DNA from: Stutzerimonas stutzeri
GTDB lineage: Bacteria > Pseudomonadota > Gammaproteobacteria > Pseudomonadales > Pseudomonadaceae
Assembly (NCBI RefSeq): GCF_024448695.1
Contig: NZ_JAMOHY010000015.1
Location: forward strand, 1 to 64,000
Reading direction: 5' to 3'
DNA length: 64,000 bases
Part shown: one piece after another, positions 49,178 through 56,736 of the stretch
How the letters are laid out: each line of letters opens with the position of its first letter
Numbering within the stretch: position 1 is the stretch's first letter
Made by a program: the position numbers and the translations under genes
Notes under the pieces: generated by a model
Database searches by the model: none
Told to the model about the DNA's origin: nothing
What the model saw: only the letters and a program-made list of their open reading frames with translations

Positions 49178-49588
49178 ATGAATGAACAGAATCACCTGAA
49201 TACCGCCGAAGGCGAAGCAAAGCTGCTCCAGGATCTGCTCAGCGCCGAGCGCGCCGGCGCCAGGGTTGCCGGAGAAAGCCTGCAGCAGTGCAGCGACCCT
49301 GCGCAGCGCAAACTGCTTGAGCAGATTCGCCAGGGCGAGGTCGACAGCTGCAAGCTTGTGCTCAACTGCCTCCAGCATCTGGGCATCGAACCGAACCGCG
49401 AGACCGGCGCCTTCTATGGCAAGGCCATGGCCATCGAGTCGCTGGACAAGCGCCTGCCCTTTGTCGACAAGGGCCAGCAATGGGTGATCCGCAAGCTGCG
49501 CGAATACCTGCCCGGCTGTGAGGATGATCTGATTCGCGGCGAGCTGGAAAAGATGCTGCGCATACACGAAGTCAACAGCAACGCCTGA
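49178..49588 (+). CDS. Ferritin-like helical protein, DUF6306-like
   Basis: 136 residues. GGAGACC-type ribosome site before ATG. Four predicted helices (EAKLLQDLLSAERAGARVAG, LLEQIRQGEVDSCKLVLNCL and so on) and the motif GAFYGKAMAIESLDKRLPFV match what I recall as DUF6306. E/H residues spaced like a ferritin metal site are only partly present, so metal binding is uncertain. Confidence 0.75.
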   Translation: MNEQNHLNTAEGEAKLLQDLLSAERAGARVAGESLQQCSDPAQRKLLEQIRQGEVDSCKLVLNCLQHLGIEPNRETGAFYGKAMAIESLDKRLPFVDKGQQWVIRKLREYLPGCEDDLIRGELEKMLRIHEVNSNA

Positions 49589-49603
49589 GGCTCGCCCTGT
49601 TAC

Positions 49604-50494
49604 TTACCGGGCGTCCTTCCAGTAGCGTCGCCAGCGCGACACCAGCTTCTCGGGCGTTTCCAGATAAAGCTCGTCACCGAGGGCAAATGCCAGTTTCTGC
49701 AGCTCGCTACGACGCTGTTCAATGGCCTTGCCCAGCTGCTCATGCACGGACTCTGCGCCAAACAGCGCGGGTTGCGACTGCATCAGTTGTTGCATCATCG
49801 CCAGGTCGTGGTCGTCGCCCAGTGCATCCGCCAACTGCTTCAGCGACTTGCTGCGCAAACGCATCAGCGATGGCCAGAGCGGTGTCAGCAGCTGCGTCTG
49901 ATACCAGTGATCCTTGACCCGCTTGCGCCACTCATGGAGCTTCTCGGCACTGCGATCGAGCCGCGCCCTGGCCAGCTCCGCGCAGCCATCGGCGTAGGTA
50001 CGCTCAACACCCGCAGACAGCAGATCGAAACCCTGCCCCTTCAGTGGCCACGTATCGATGCTTGCTCTGGCGGCCTGCAACTCTGCGATGACCTGCTCGA
50101 CGCGCTCATCGAGATCGCTGTCAACATGCTCGCTCCGTGCCCGCGCCTCCAGTCGGCGGCGAACCTGCCTGAACTCGACGCTGCCAAATACCTCGGGAAA
50201 GCGCCGGGTCAGCAGGTCCCAGCTTTCCAGCAGGGCACTGGCCTCACGGGTCTGAGCCAGTACACGCCCCAGACCGCGCAGCCGCTGGCTTTCACCGGTA
50301 AACGCTACCCCCATCGGCTTGCGCACCAGGCGTAGCAGGGCGCGCAACTCCTTGAAGCGCTTGCGGGCCTGATGTATGCCTTCGGCCTTATCCGAAACCG
50401 GTACGCCCAGCGCGCTGATGGCTTTATCGATGCCCTGGTAACCAACCTTGCGCACAGCACCAGCCGGATTCTGAAGGCGCAGCCTGTAAGCCAT
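49604..50494 (-). CDS. CHAD domain protein
   Basis: 296 residues. The start MAYRLRLQN follows GGGGAG. Helical, with two repeats of the conserved His-Arg-K signature: IHQARKRFKELRALLRLVR near residue 40 and LHEWRKRVKDHWYQTQLL near residue 190. CHAD domains bind inorganic polyphosphate through these basic faces and often target granules. No CYTH/triphosphatase domain is fused or adjacent. Confidence 0.88.
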   Translation of the reverse strand: MAYRLRLQNPAGAVRKVGYQGIDKAISALGVPVSDKAEGIHQARKRFKELRALLRLVRKPMGVAFTGESQRLRGLGRVLAQTREASALLESWDLLTRRFPEVFGSVEFRQVRRRLEARARSEHVDSDLDERVEQVIAELQAARASIDTWPLKGQGFDLLSAGVERTYADGCAELARARLDRSAEKLHEWRKRVKDHWYQTQLLTPLWPSLMRLRSKSLKQLADALGDDHDLAMMQQLMQSQPALFGAESVHEQLGKAIEQRRSELQKLAFALGDELYLETPEKLVSRWRRYWKDAR

Positions 50495-50613
50495 GACAAC
50501 TCCCCAAGTCGTGTTTACCGAGCCCACTCTGCCTCGCGGAGTCGCTTCGGACAGGGATTCACCCTAGCCTTTATTCGTCAGGCTGGCCATAGCACCCGCG
50601 CTAAGGGGAACGG

Positions 50614-51960
50614 TCAGGCCGGCACCGCTTCGGCCTGCTCGGCACCCGCTGCCATGCCGGCGGTCATCCGCCTGGCGTCCTGCGCGAAGCTACGCGAAGC
50701 GAAAAACAGGAACACCATGGTCAGCAGCAAGGTCGCCGGAATCAGAAACATGGCATCGTGCAGCCCCACCGCTCTAAAGGCTTCGCTCATCTCGCTGGCG
50801 CCTGCGGCAAGCATCGCCGAATGGGCGAAATGATCGGACAACAGCCCCACCACCACCGTGCCCATACCGCCGCCGAGCAGGTACAGACCGGCGAAGAACA
50901 ACGCCATGGCCGTGGCGCGCAGACGTGGTTCGACCACATCCTGAATGGCGGTATAGACGCACGTGTAGAAGTTGTACGAAAACAGCCAGCCGATGCTGAA
51001 TATTGCGACGAACAGGCCAACGGCGATCTGCCCGGCAAACAGCGCATAACCGGTACAGAGAGTCGCCACCAGCATGCTGGCGCTGGCAAACAGCAGGCGA
51101 CCACGTTCGTAACGGGCATGGATGCGGTCGGCGATCCAGCCACCCAGCGTCAGACCGACCAGACCGGTGACGCCGACGATGACCCCGGTAGCCACCGATG
51201 CTTCCACCAGCGGTACGCCGAAATAGCGCATCAGCATCGGCACCATGAAGGCATTGCTGGCATAAGTGGCGAAATTGAATGCCAGACCGGCCAGCACCAG
51301 CCACCAGAAGGTGCGTATCGCCAGCACCTTGCGGATGGGCTGCTCGACGCGCTCCTGGGAAATCTTCACGGCTTCTGCCGCGCCGCGCTGGGGTTCCTTG
51401 ATGAGAAAAATGAACACCGCCAGGATCAGCCCTGGTACTGCCGCGATAAAGAAGGGCGCACGCCAGCTATCGAAGGCCTGGACCATCCAGCCGATGGTGA
51501 AGAAGGCCAGCAGAAGCCCGAGCGGCAGGCCAAGCATGAAGATGCCCATGGCACGGGCACGTTTATGGGCTGGAAACAGGTCACCGATCAGCGAGTTGGC
51601 GGCTGGCGCGTAGCTGGCTTCCCCAATGCCGACCCCCATGCGGACCAGCAGAAAACTCCAGAAATTCCAGGCCAGACCGTTGACCGCTGTCAGCCCGCTC
51701 CAGGCTGTAAGGCCCCAGCCCATGATCTTGCGTCGCGAGCCATTATCGGCCATGCGACCCAGCGGCAGACCGGCGATGGCGTAGACGATGGTGAAGGCGG
51801 TGCCGATCAGTCCCAGCTGGAAGTCGTTGAGGTTCCATTCCAGGCGAATCGGTTCGTTGATGATCGCCGGAATGGTGCGATCAAAGAAATTGAACAGGTT
51901 CGCCAGGAACAGCAGGAACAACACGCGCCAAGCGTTTGCGGCTTGGGTAGATTGCTGCAT
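50614..51960 (-). CDS. MFS transporter, Spinster-like
   Basis: 448 residues, 12 membrane segments. The loop 2-3 motif GRMADNGSRRKIMGWG and GVGIGEASYAPAANSLIGD near residue 110 are characteristic of the Spinster-type branch. Substrate unknown. Same strand as the downstream-oriented isomerase/dehydrogenase pair, with a 112-base gap after the isomerase stop, so it might be the last gene of that unit. Confidence 0.85.
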   Translation of the reverse strand: MQQSTQAANAWRVLFLLFLANLFNFFDRTIPAIINEPIRLEWNLNDFQLGLIGTAFTIVYAIAGLPLGRMADNGSRRKIMGWGLTAWSGLTAVNGLAWNFWSFLLVRMGVGIGEASYAPAANSLIGDLFPAHKRARAMGIFMLGLPLGLLLAFFTIGWMVQAFDSWRAPFFIAAVPGLILAVFIFLIKEPQRGAAEAVKISQERVEQPIRKVLAIRTFWWLVLAGLAFNFATYASNAFMVPMLMRYFGVPLVEASVATGVIVGVTGLVGLTLGGWIADRIHARYERGRLLFASASMLVATLCTGYALFAGQIAVGLFVAIFSIGWLFSYNFYTCVYTAIQDVVEPRLRATAMALFFAGLYLLGGGMGTVVVGLLSDHFAHSAMLAAGASEMSEAFRAVGLHDAMFLIPATLLLTMVFLFFASRSFAQDARRMTAGMAAGAEQAEAVPA

Positions 51961-52072
51961 GACGTCGCTCTCGGTTTATTGTTATTCGGTCGGTTTCCGA
52001 GAATGACTCTAGAGGGCTGTCAGTCGTCTGTCTGTGACAATCAGCCCTGCTTATGCTGCGCAATGGAAGCTT

Positions 52073-52867
52073 TCAAGCAGCCGGCCATGCCTGGCGCCAC
52101 TGCTTCAGCCAACCCAGACTCGCTGCCGTGTCCTGCTCGCCCGGGCGGTATTCGGCCGCCAGCCAGCCACCGTAACCCACCGCCTGCAGGGCTTCGAGCA
52201 GGGGCGCGAAGGCCAGCTGGCCGGAGCCCGGCGCACCGCGACCGGGGCAGTCGGCAAACTGCACATGACCGATGCGCTGACCCAACTGCTGAATGCCGGC
52301 GACGATATCCAGCTGCTGTCGCGCCATGTGATAGAAATCCAGCTGCGCCCGGCAGTTGGGGTGATCGACCCGTTCGAGCAATTCCAGCAGGTGCTCGGGG
52401 GTGTTGATCAAAAAGCCCGGCATATCCAAAGGGTTGATTGCCTCGCAAAGCACCCCGACGCCCAATTGCGCGAAGGCCTCGGCGCTCTTGCGCAGGTTGT
52501 CGGCCAGTGTGGTCAGCGCCTGCTCGCGGCTGACGCCTTCGGCCAGGCGGCCCGGCAATACGTTCACGCTCAGTGGTCGCGCCATGGCCGCATAGGTCAG
52601 CGCCTCCTGCAAGGCGGCATCGAATGCGTCCTGGCACGCCGGAACCGCGGCCAGCCCGGCACCACCCTGCAACAAATCGCCAGCCGGAAGATTGATCAGC
52701 ACCAGCGGCAAGCCGGCGCGTTCGAGCAGCTCCTTCAGGCGAATCGCCGGCATCTCGTAGGGAAACTGGATTTCCACGCCATCGAAACCGGCCACCTTCG
52801 CAGCCAGCACGCGCTCGGCCAGTGGCAGTTCGCCGAACAGCATGGAGAGGTTGGCAGCGATCTTCAT
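52073..52867 (-). CDS. hyi: Hydroxypyruvate isomerase-like sugar isomerase
   Basis: 264 residues, xylose-isomerase-like TIM barrel. MKIAANLSMLFGELPL is the standard Hyi start, and metal-site residues appear as CEAINPLDMPGF, LDFYHMARQQ, VQFADCPGRGAPGSG and EYRPG. It interconverts hydroxypyruvate and tartronate semialdehyde, or in the OtnI branch 2-oxo-tetronates. It overlaps the dehydrogenase gene by four bases (ATGA). Absence of a glyoxylate carboligase next door leaves both substrates possible. Confidence 0.85.
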   Translation of the reverse strand: MKIAANLSMLFGELPLAERVLAAKVAGFDGVEIQFPYEMPAIRLKELLERAGLPLVLINLPAGDLLQGGAGLAAVPACQDAFDAALQEALTYAAMARPLSVNVLPGRLAEGVSREQALTTLADNLRKSAEAFAQLGVGVLCEAINPLDMPGFLINTPEHLLELLERVDHPNCRAQLDFYHMARQQLDIVAGIQQLGQRIGHVQFADCPGRGAPGSGQLAFAPLLEALQAVGYGGWLAAEYRPGEQDTAASLGWLKQWRQAWPAA

Positions 52868-53751
52868 TGCTTGTGCTCCCGGTACATCTTCACCAGGGTG
52901 GCAGGGTCCTGATCCAGGTGCCCCTGGCTGCCATGCAGCCGCATCAGCTGCGCCGCCAGCCCGGTCATGGGTGTTGCGCTGCCTTCCTCACGGGACAGTT
53001 GCGCGGCGGTATCCAGATCCTTGAGCAGGGTGCGCACATGCCATTTGATCGGCTCGAACTCACTGCTGGCCATCTGCGGCGCGAGAATCTGCAGCGGTCT
53101 GGAGTCAGCGAAACCTCCCGCCAGTGCCGGCGCGATCAGACCGGCATCAACCCCGGAGCGCTCGGCAAGCGCCACCACTTCGGCAATCACCAGCGCGTTG
53201 CAGGCAACGATCATCTGGTTGCAGGCCTTGGTCACCTGGCCCGCACCGACCTCGCCCATGCGGGTCAGGCGTTGCCCCAGATGCATCAGCACAGGCCGCA
53301 CTCGCGCGATATCTTCGGCCCGACCGCCCGCCATGATCGCCAGGCTGCCCGCCTCGGCGCCCCCCGTACCACCGGATACCGGCGCATCGATCCAACGCAT
53401 ACCGCTGCGCGCCTCCAGCTCGGCGGCCATGGCGCGAGTGGCGGCAGGCTCCAGACTGGAATGATCAACCAGCAGCTGACCCTCTCGCGCGCCTTCGACT
53501 ATGCCGCCGGGACCAAAAACAACCTCACGCACCACCGCGGTATCGGCCAGGCAGAGCAACAGGATATCGGCATTGGCACAGAGCTCGGCGGGGCTATGCA
53601 CCTGCCGGGCGCCGGCTTCGACCAGCGCAGCACATTTGTCCGGCGAGCGATTCCAGACCGTCAGGGGAAAGCCGGCGGCCAGCAGCCTGCGACACATGCG
53701 CAGGCCCATCAGGCCGATACCGGCAAAGGCAATTGAAGGCAGATCGGACAT
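52864..53751 (-). CDS. 2-hydroxyacid (tartronate semialdehyde/threonate-type) dehydrogenase
   Basis: 295 residues of the beta-hydroxyacid dehydrogenase family. The Rossmann motif is FAGIGLMGLRMCRRL (GxGxMG), the substrate loop is DAPVSGGTGGAEAGSLAIM, and the catalytic Lys is in GAGQVTKACNQMIV. GarR/GlxR and LtnD enzymes share this pattern. First gene of the pair with the isomerase; the two would act in sequence on a C3 or C4 sugar acid. Confidence 0.86.
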   Translation of the reverse strand: MSDLPSIAFAGIGLMGLRMCRRLLAAGFPLTVWNRSPDKCAALVEAGARQVHSPAELCANADILLLCLADTAVVREVVFGPGGIVEGAREGQLLVDHSSLEPAATRAMAAELEARSGMRWIDAPVSGGTGGAEAGSLAIMAGGRAEDIARVRPVLMHLGQRLTRMGEVGAGQVTKACNQMIVACNALVIAEVVALAERSGVDAGLIAPALAGGFADSRPLQILAPQMASSEFEPIKWHVRTLLKDLDTAAQLSREEGSATPMTGLAAQLMRLHGSQGHLDQDPATLVKMYREHKQ

Positions 53752-53854
53752 CGGGCGGCTCCTCGAAAGCTGGGGATGAGGATTCTAGCGCCGCACAGGT
53801 GCCAACAGCCAAGTCGTCACGTCCCACCCGGTCGCGCGTTTCCGCCAGGGGACC

Positions 53855-54874
53855 TCAGCGAGTCGCCTTGATTCGATGCTCCCAGCGGCGTTTGGCGAAG
53901 CGACGCATGTTGGGGATGTCGTCGGTTTCGTCGAGGATCGGTTTGCCAATGATGGTTTCGATGATGTCTTCGAGCGTCACCAGCCCCTGCCAACCGCCGA
54001 ACTCGTCATACACAAGGCACATGTGCTGGCGCTCATGCATCAGTTGAGTCATCAGCTGCTCGACATTGGCCGTTTCGTGAACAACCTTGAGCGGTTTGGT
54101 AATGCTGGACACCGGGGCGCTGTCATCATCCGCTGCCAGCGCGTCGTAACGGAAGATCACGCCCAGGGGCGTCTCGCCCTCACCAATGACCGGATAGCGC
54201 GAAAACTGGCTGTGGCGAATCTTCTGCTTCAGATCGGCAACGGTCTCATCCGGCGACACGAACTCACACACGGTTCTCGGGGTCATGACTGCTCGAACCT
54301 TGATCTCGTGCAGATCGAGAATATTGCTGATGACGCGCTGCTCATCCTCGTCCAGCTCACCGACTTCGCGCCCGAGAACAGTCAGCGCCTTGATTTCCTC
54401 ACGTACATCATGAGTGGGCGCCTTCCCGGCAAACATCCGCATGATCTGGTCGGACAGCAGGATGAAAGGCTTCAGCAGCAGGATCATCGCGCCAAGCAGG
54501 GACGGGAGATAGGGCGCGATCTGCCGCCAGTAGCGCGCGCCGATCGACTTCGGCAGGATTTCCGACAGGACCAGGATCAGGATGGTCATGACCGCCGAAG
54601 CAATCCCCAGGTAACCATCACCGAAAACCACCGTGACCTGCGCGCCAACGCCCGTCGCGCCCACGGTATGCGCAACGGTATTGAGCGTAAGGATCGCCGC
54701 CAGCGGCTGATCGACCTGATCTTTCAGATTCTTCAGGCGCTCGTAGAGCCTGGGCTTATCGACCTTTTGGCTGGCAATGAAGCTGGGTGTGATGGAAAGC
54801 AGCGCAGCCTCGAGGATGGAACAGAGGAAGGATACGCAGATGGACAGGACAGCGAACGCTATCAGAAGGGTCAT
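53855..54874 (-). CDS. CNNM/DUF21 and CBS-domain membrane protein
   Basis: 339 residues. Three to four membrane segments of the CNNM domain (FLCSILEAALLSITPSF, then ILTLNTVAHTVGATGVGAQ, LVLSEILPKSIGA) are followed by two CBS domains (VMTPRTVCEFVSPDETVADL; CLVYDEFGGWQGLVTLEDII). Relatives CorB/CorC act in Mg2+ or Co2+ transport. I start at MTLLIAF; an in-frame Met 30 bases upstream is possible, since neither has a good ribosome site. No CorC_HlyC domain. Confidence 0.85.
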   Translation of the reverse strand: MTLLIAFAVLSICVSFLCSILEAALLSITPSFIASQKVDKPRLYERLKNLKDQVDQPLAAILTLNTVAHTVGATGVGAQVTVVFGDGYLGIASAVMTILILVLSEILPKSIGARYWRQIAPYLPSLLGAMILLLKPFILLSDQIMRMFAGKAPTHDVREEIKALTVLGREVGELDEDEQRVISNILDLHEIKVRAVMTPRTVCEFVSPDETVADLKQKIRHSQFSRYPVIGEGETPLGVIFRYDALAADDDSAPVSSITKPLKVVHETANVEQLMTQLMHERQHMCLVYDEFGGWQGLVTLEDIIETIIGKPILDETDDIPNMRRFAKRRWEHRIKATR

Positions 54875-54937
54875 GGTGTCGGTAGGTTGCCAAAGGAGAC
54901 TCATGGTAGAGGCGACAGCAAAAAACAATCCACCGAC

Positions 54938-54955
54938 TTGCACTCGCGAGTGCAA
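54938..54955. promoter_or_regulatory. Perfect 18-base palindrome upstream of the CNNM gene
   Basis: TTGCACTCGCGAGTGCAA is a perfect dyad 64 bases upstream of the chosen start, in the expected promoter region. It looks like an operator for a dimeric repressor. I do not recognise the cognate regulator. The rest of 54956-55225 shows no gene and no clear motif; the host/prophage junction is somewhere in it or just right of it. Confidence 0.5.
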
Positions 54956-55229
54956 CATTTGATTTGTGAGTTAACGCTAGAGATGGCACAGGGCCAGAAG
55001 TCGGTGGGATAACCAGCGACAACCTGGGATGACTCAGGGCGGGCAGGCGCGGCGCGGGTTTGCGGGCGGGATGGTCGAGACAGGCAGGGCTGAAGTCGTG
55101 CCAATGCAGTGCAAGATCGAAAAACTATGATGTCCCCGCTGAGCCCACAGTCTTGCGGTCTCTTTGACATAGGCCAAATGTCGCGAAGGAATCCGCTAAG
55201 CAAGAGAGCGCGCGGCTCAGCAGAATGCA

Positions 55230-55396
55230 AGCGGTTGTTTTTCTCTCGGAGAGAAAAACAACCGCTGCACAATCAAGGCATCGCAGTTGCTTTTCCCCCG
55301 AAGCCTCCCGGTTCACTGGCTTTCAGCCAAGAGCATTCAGCTCACGCCTACCGAGAAAAGCAATCGGGTAAAGCAACTACAGAGTTGCTTTACCCG
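55230..55396. repeat. Cluster of six inverted repeat units, probable transposase end sites
   Basis: Six copies of a unit near RRTTGCTTTTCYCG occur in both orientations: + at 55232, 55285 and 55383; - ending at 55264, 55368 and 55378. The first two form a 37-base palindrome (55230-55266, arms of 18 bases around one G). Mu transposase binds several such sites at each prophage end, so this cluster is probably attL. Position left of the repressor genes agrees. Confidence 0.65.
55365..55396 (-). terminator. Hairpin after the leftward prophage operon
   Basis: CGGGTAAAGCAACT and AGTTGCTTTACCCG form a perfect 14-base stem with a four-base loop, six bases after the stop of the ORF6C-like gene. Minus-strand sequence continues ATTGCTTTTC. 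It may double as a pair of transposase sites. Confidence 0.6.
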
Positions 55397-55401
55397 TGGC
55401 G

Positions 55402-56007
55402 TTATCCGCGCTTGGCCATGACGTAGGCATAGGTTTTCTGCAGCTCTTCGGTTGCCAGATCGGCCAGCGAATCAGCTTGGAAGCTCTTCTTGATGTATGC
55501 CTTGTAGAAGTCGGGATCGCCGAGCTGGTTTTTGCAGCGCGCCTTGATGGCGCCCACGCGCTTGGCGCGCCAGGAGTCGTCCTTGCGCGGGGCTGAGCGC
55601 ATGTTTCTCAGCGTGGCCATCTCACGCTGAACCAGCGTGACCGCATCGGCAAAACGCTCCTGGAGGATCAGGCTGTACGAGGTAGTTCCGGCGGCCTTGT
55701 TGATGCGCGACCAGGCGATGCCATAGGTAAGCGGCTTCTTCTTGAGCGTGGTGTGCAGCTTCACCCATTCATCGCACAGCGCTTTCAGCTGCGCCTTCTG
55801 CTCCTCGGAGATGTGCTGCGGCCCCGGCTGGACGACGACCCTGAAGCGAGCCGGTGGCGCAGCCCCGAACTGGATATGGATGTCGCCCTGGTTGCCGATG
55901 ATATTGGTGCCGCCGGCTATAGTTTGCACATGCACGGCGGGCGCAGCGGTCGAGTTGATGTCCCTGCCTGCCGCGTATCCTTCCGACGCTTCGACTTTCT
56001 TGCTCAC
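55402..56007 (-). CDS. Prophage protein with ORF6C-like region
   Basis: 201 residues. GTG start after GAGGAAAA. Three parts: a strand-rich N-terminus (GYAAGRDIN, then GGTNIIGNQGDIHIQFG; residues 8-50); a helical middle resembling the ORF6C domain of phage regulators (YGIAWSRINKAAGTTSYSL); and a helical C-terminus (YIKKSFQADSLADLATEEL) like the end of some phage regulatory proteins. The AAGRD motif recurs at the end of the neighbouring repressor. Same operon as the repressor, ten bases after it. Role probably in immunity control, but this is inference. Confidence 0.7.
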   Translation of the reverse strand: MSKKVEASEGYAAGRDINSTAAPAVHVQTIAGGTNIIGNQGDIHIQFGAAPPARFRVVVQPGPQHISEEQKAQLKALCDEWVKLHTTLKKKPLTYGIAWSRINKAAGTTSYSLILQERFADAVTLVQREMATLRNMRSAPRKDDSWRAKRVGAIKARCKNQLGDPDFYKAYIKKSFQADSLADLATEELQKTYAYVMAKRG

Positions 56008-56017
56008 ATCTTTTTCC

Positions 56018-56404
56018 TCACTTCCTTTCTATGGCCATGTCGCGGCCGGCGGCATGACCGCCTGGCGCGCTGACGTTGACGCTCTTATCCACCTGCACCG
56101 CCCCGGCGGCGCCTTGGAGAGCGCCGATGGCTGCAGCCTTCACCGCCAGCGGCGCGGCGCGGTAACGCGCGAGCAACTCCTCCTCGTCAGCGCTAAGAGC
56201 CGCCGAGCTGCGGACTCCTGTGACGATGTACTGCACGTCGGCGCCGACTTTGGAGACTGCAGCTAAGTACCCGGCTTTTGGCTGCGTTAAGTCCTTTTCG
56301 TAGTCGATCTGACTCTTCTTCGTCGTTCCCGCCAGTCCAGCAAAGGCAGGCTGGGCAAAGCCAAGCCGTTCACGTTCCTCCCTCAGGCGCTCGCCTATGG
56401 TCAC
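56018..56404 (-). CDS. XRE-family prophage repressor-like regulator
   Basis: 128 residues. GTG start after AAGGAGAGG. The helix-turn-helix spans residues 1-60: IGERLREERERLGFAQPAFA, GTTKKSQIDYEKDLTQPKAG, and AVSKVGADVQYIVTG, a common phage XRE form. The middle is an Ala-rich helix and the end (APGGHAAGRDMAIERK) carries the AAGRD motif. No S24 peptidase domain, so no LexA-style self-cleavage. Divergent from the early operon with the operator between: it is the likely lysogeny repressor. Confidence 0.82.
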   Translation of the reverse strand: MTIGERLREERERLGFAQPAFAGLAGTTKKSQIDYEKDLTQPKAGYLAAVSKVGADVQYIVTGVRSSAALSADEEELLARYRAAPLAVKAAAIGALQGAAGAVQVDKSVNVSAPGGHAAGRDMAIERK

Positions 56405-56423
56405 AAATACCTCTCCTTTACTA

Positions 56424-56472
56424 TTGACAGGTAACTATTTAGTTACCATCATTGACTTCAATTCGCAGTCAA
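56424..56472. promoter_or_regulatory. Early promoter with two operator dyads
   Basis: TTGACA at 56424 is a good -35 element. It abuts a perfect 18-base palindrome GGTAACTATTTAGTTACC (56430-56447) that would overlap the -10 region. A second dyad, TTGACT-N9-AGTCAA, lies at 56452-56472. Repressor binding here would block the rightward early operon and could also control the leftward promoter. Confidence 0.72.
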
Positions 56473-56495
56473 GCGCAGTGAACAGGAGGACCCGC

Positions 56496-56687
56496 ATGAC
56501 CACGCAACCCACCCCCAACGAGATCAAACACCGCCTTCGCAAGCAGGGTCAGACGCTCAAGTCGTTCGCCGCCGAGCATGGCTTCAAGTACCGCACCGTC
56601 AGCGACGTGGTGCGGGGTATGCGCCAGGGCCACTACGGCGAGGGGCGCGAGGTACGCATCGCGCTCGGCCTGCCAGTTGAGGATTGA
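56496..56687 (+). CDS. Ner-like phage DNA-binding protein (BcepMu gp16-like)
   Basis: 63 residues. ATG after CAGGAGG. It is one helix-turn-helix: EIKHRLRKQGQTLKSFAAEH, then FKYRTVSDVVRGMRQGHYGE, ending GLPVED. This fits the short phage family I recall as BcepMu gp16-like, functional counterparts of Mu Ner, which tunes early transcription. First gene of the rightward operon. Confidence 0.8.
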   Translation: MTTQPTPNEIKHRLRKQGQTLKSFAAEHGFKYRTVSDVVRGMRQGHYGEGREVRIALGLPVED

Positions 56688-56736
56688 CGCATTGTCGCAG
56701 TCATTCGCACAACGTCAACGACTTGAGGAGTTACCC

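Noticed and set aside
50758-52407. 549-codon frame opposite the MFS and isomerase genes
   Set aside because: Crosses two real genes on the other strand and the gap between them; composition typical of a shadow.
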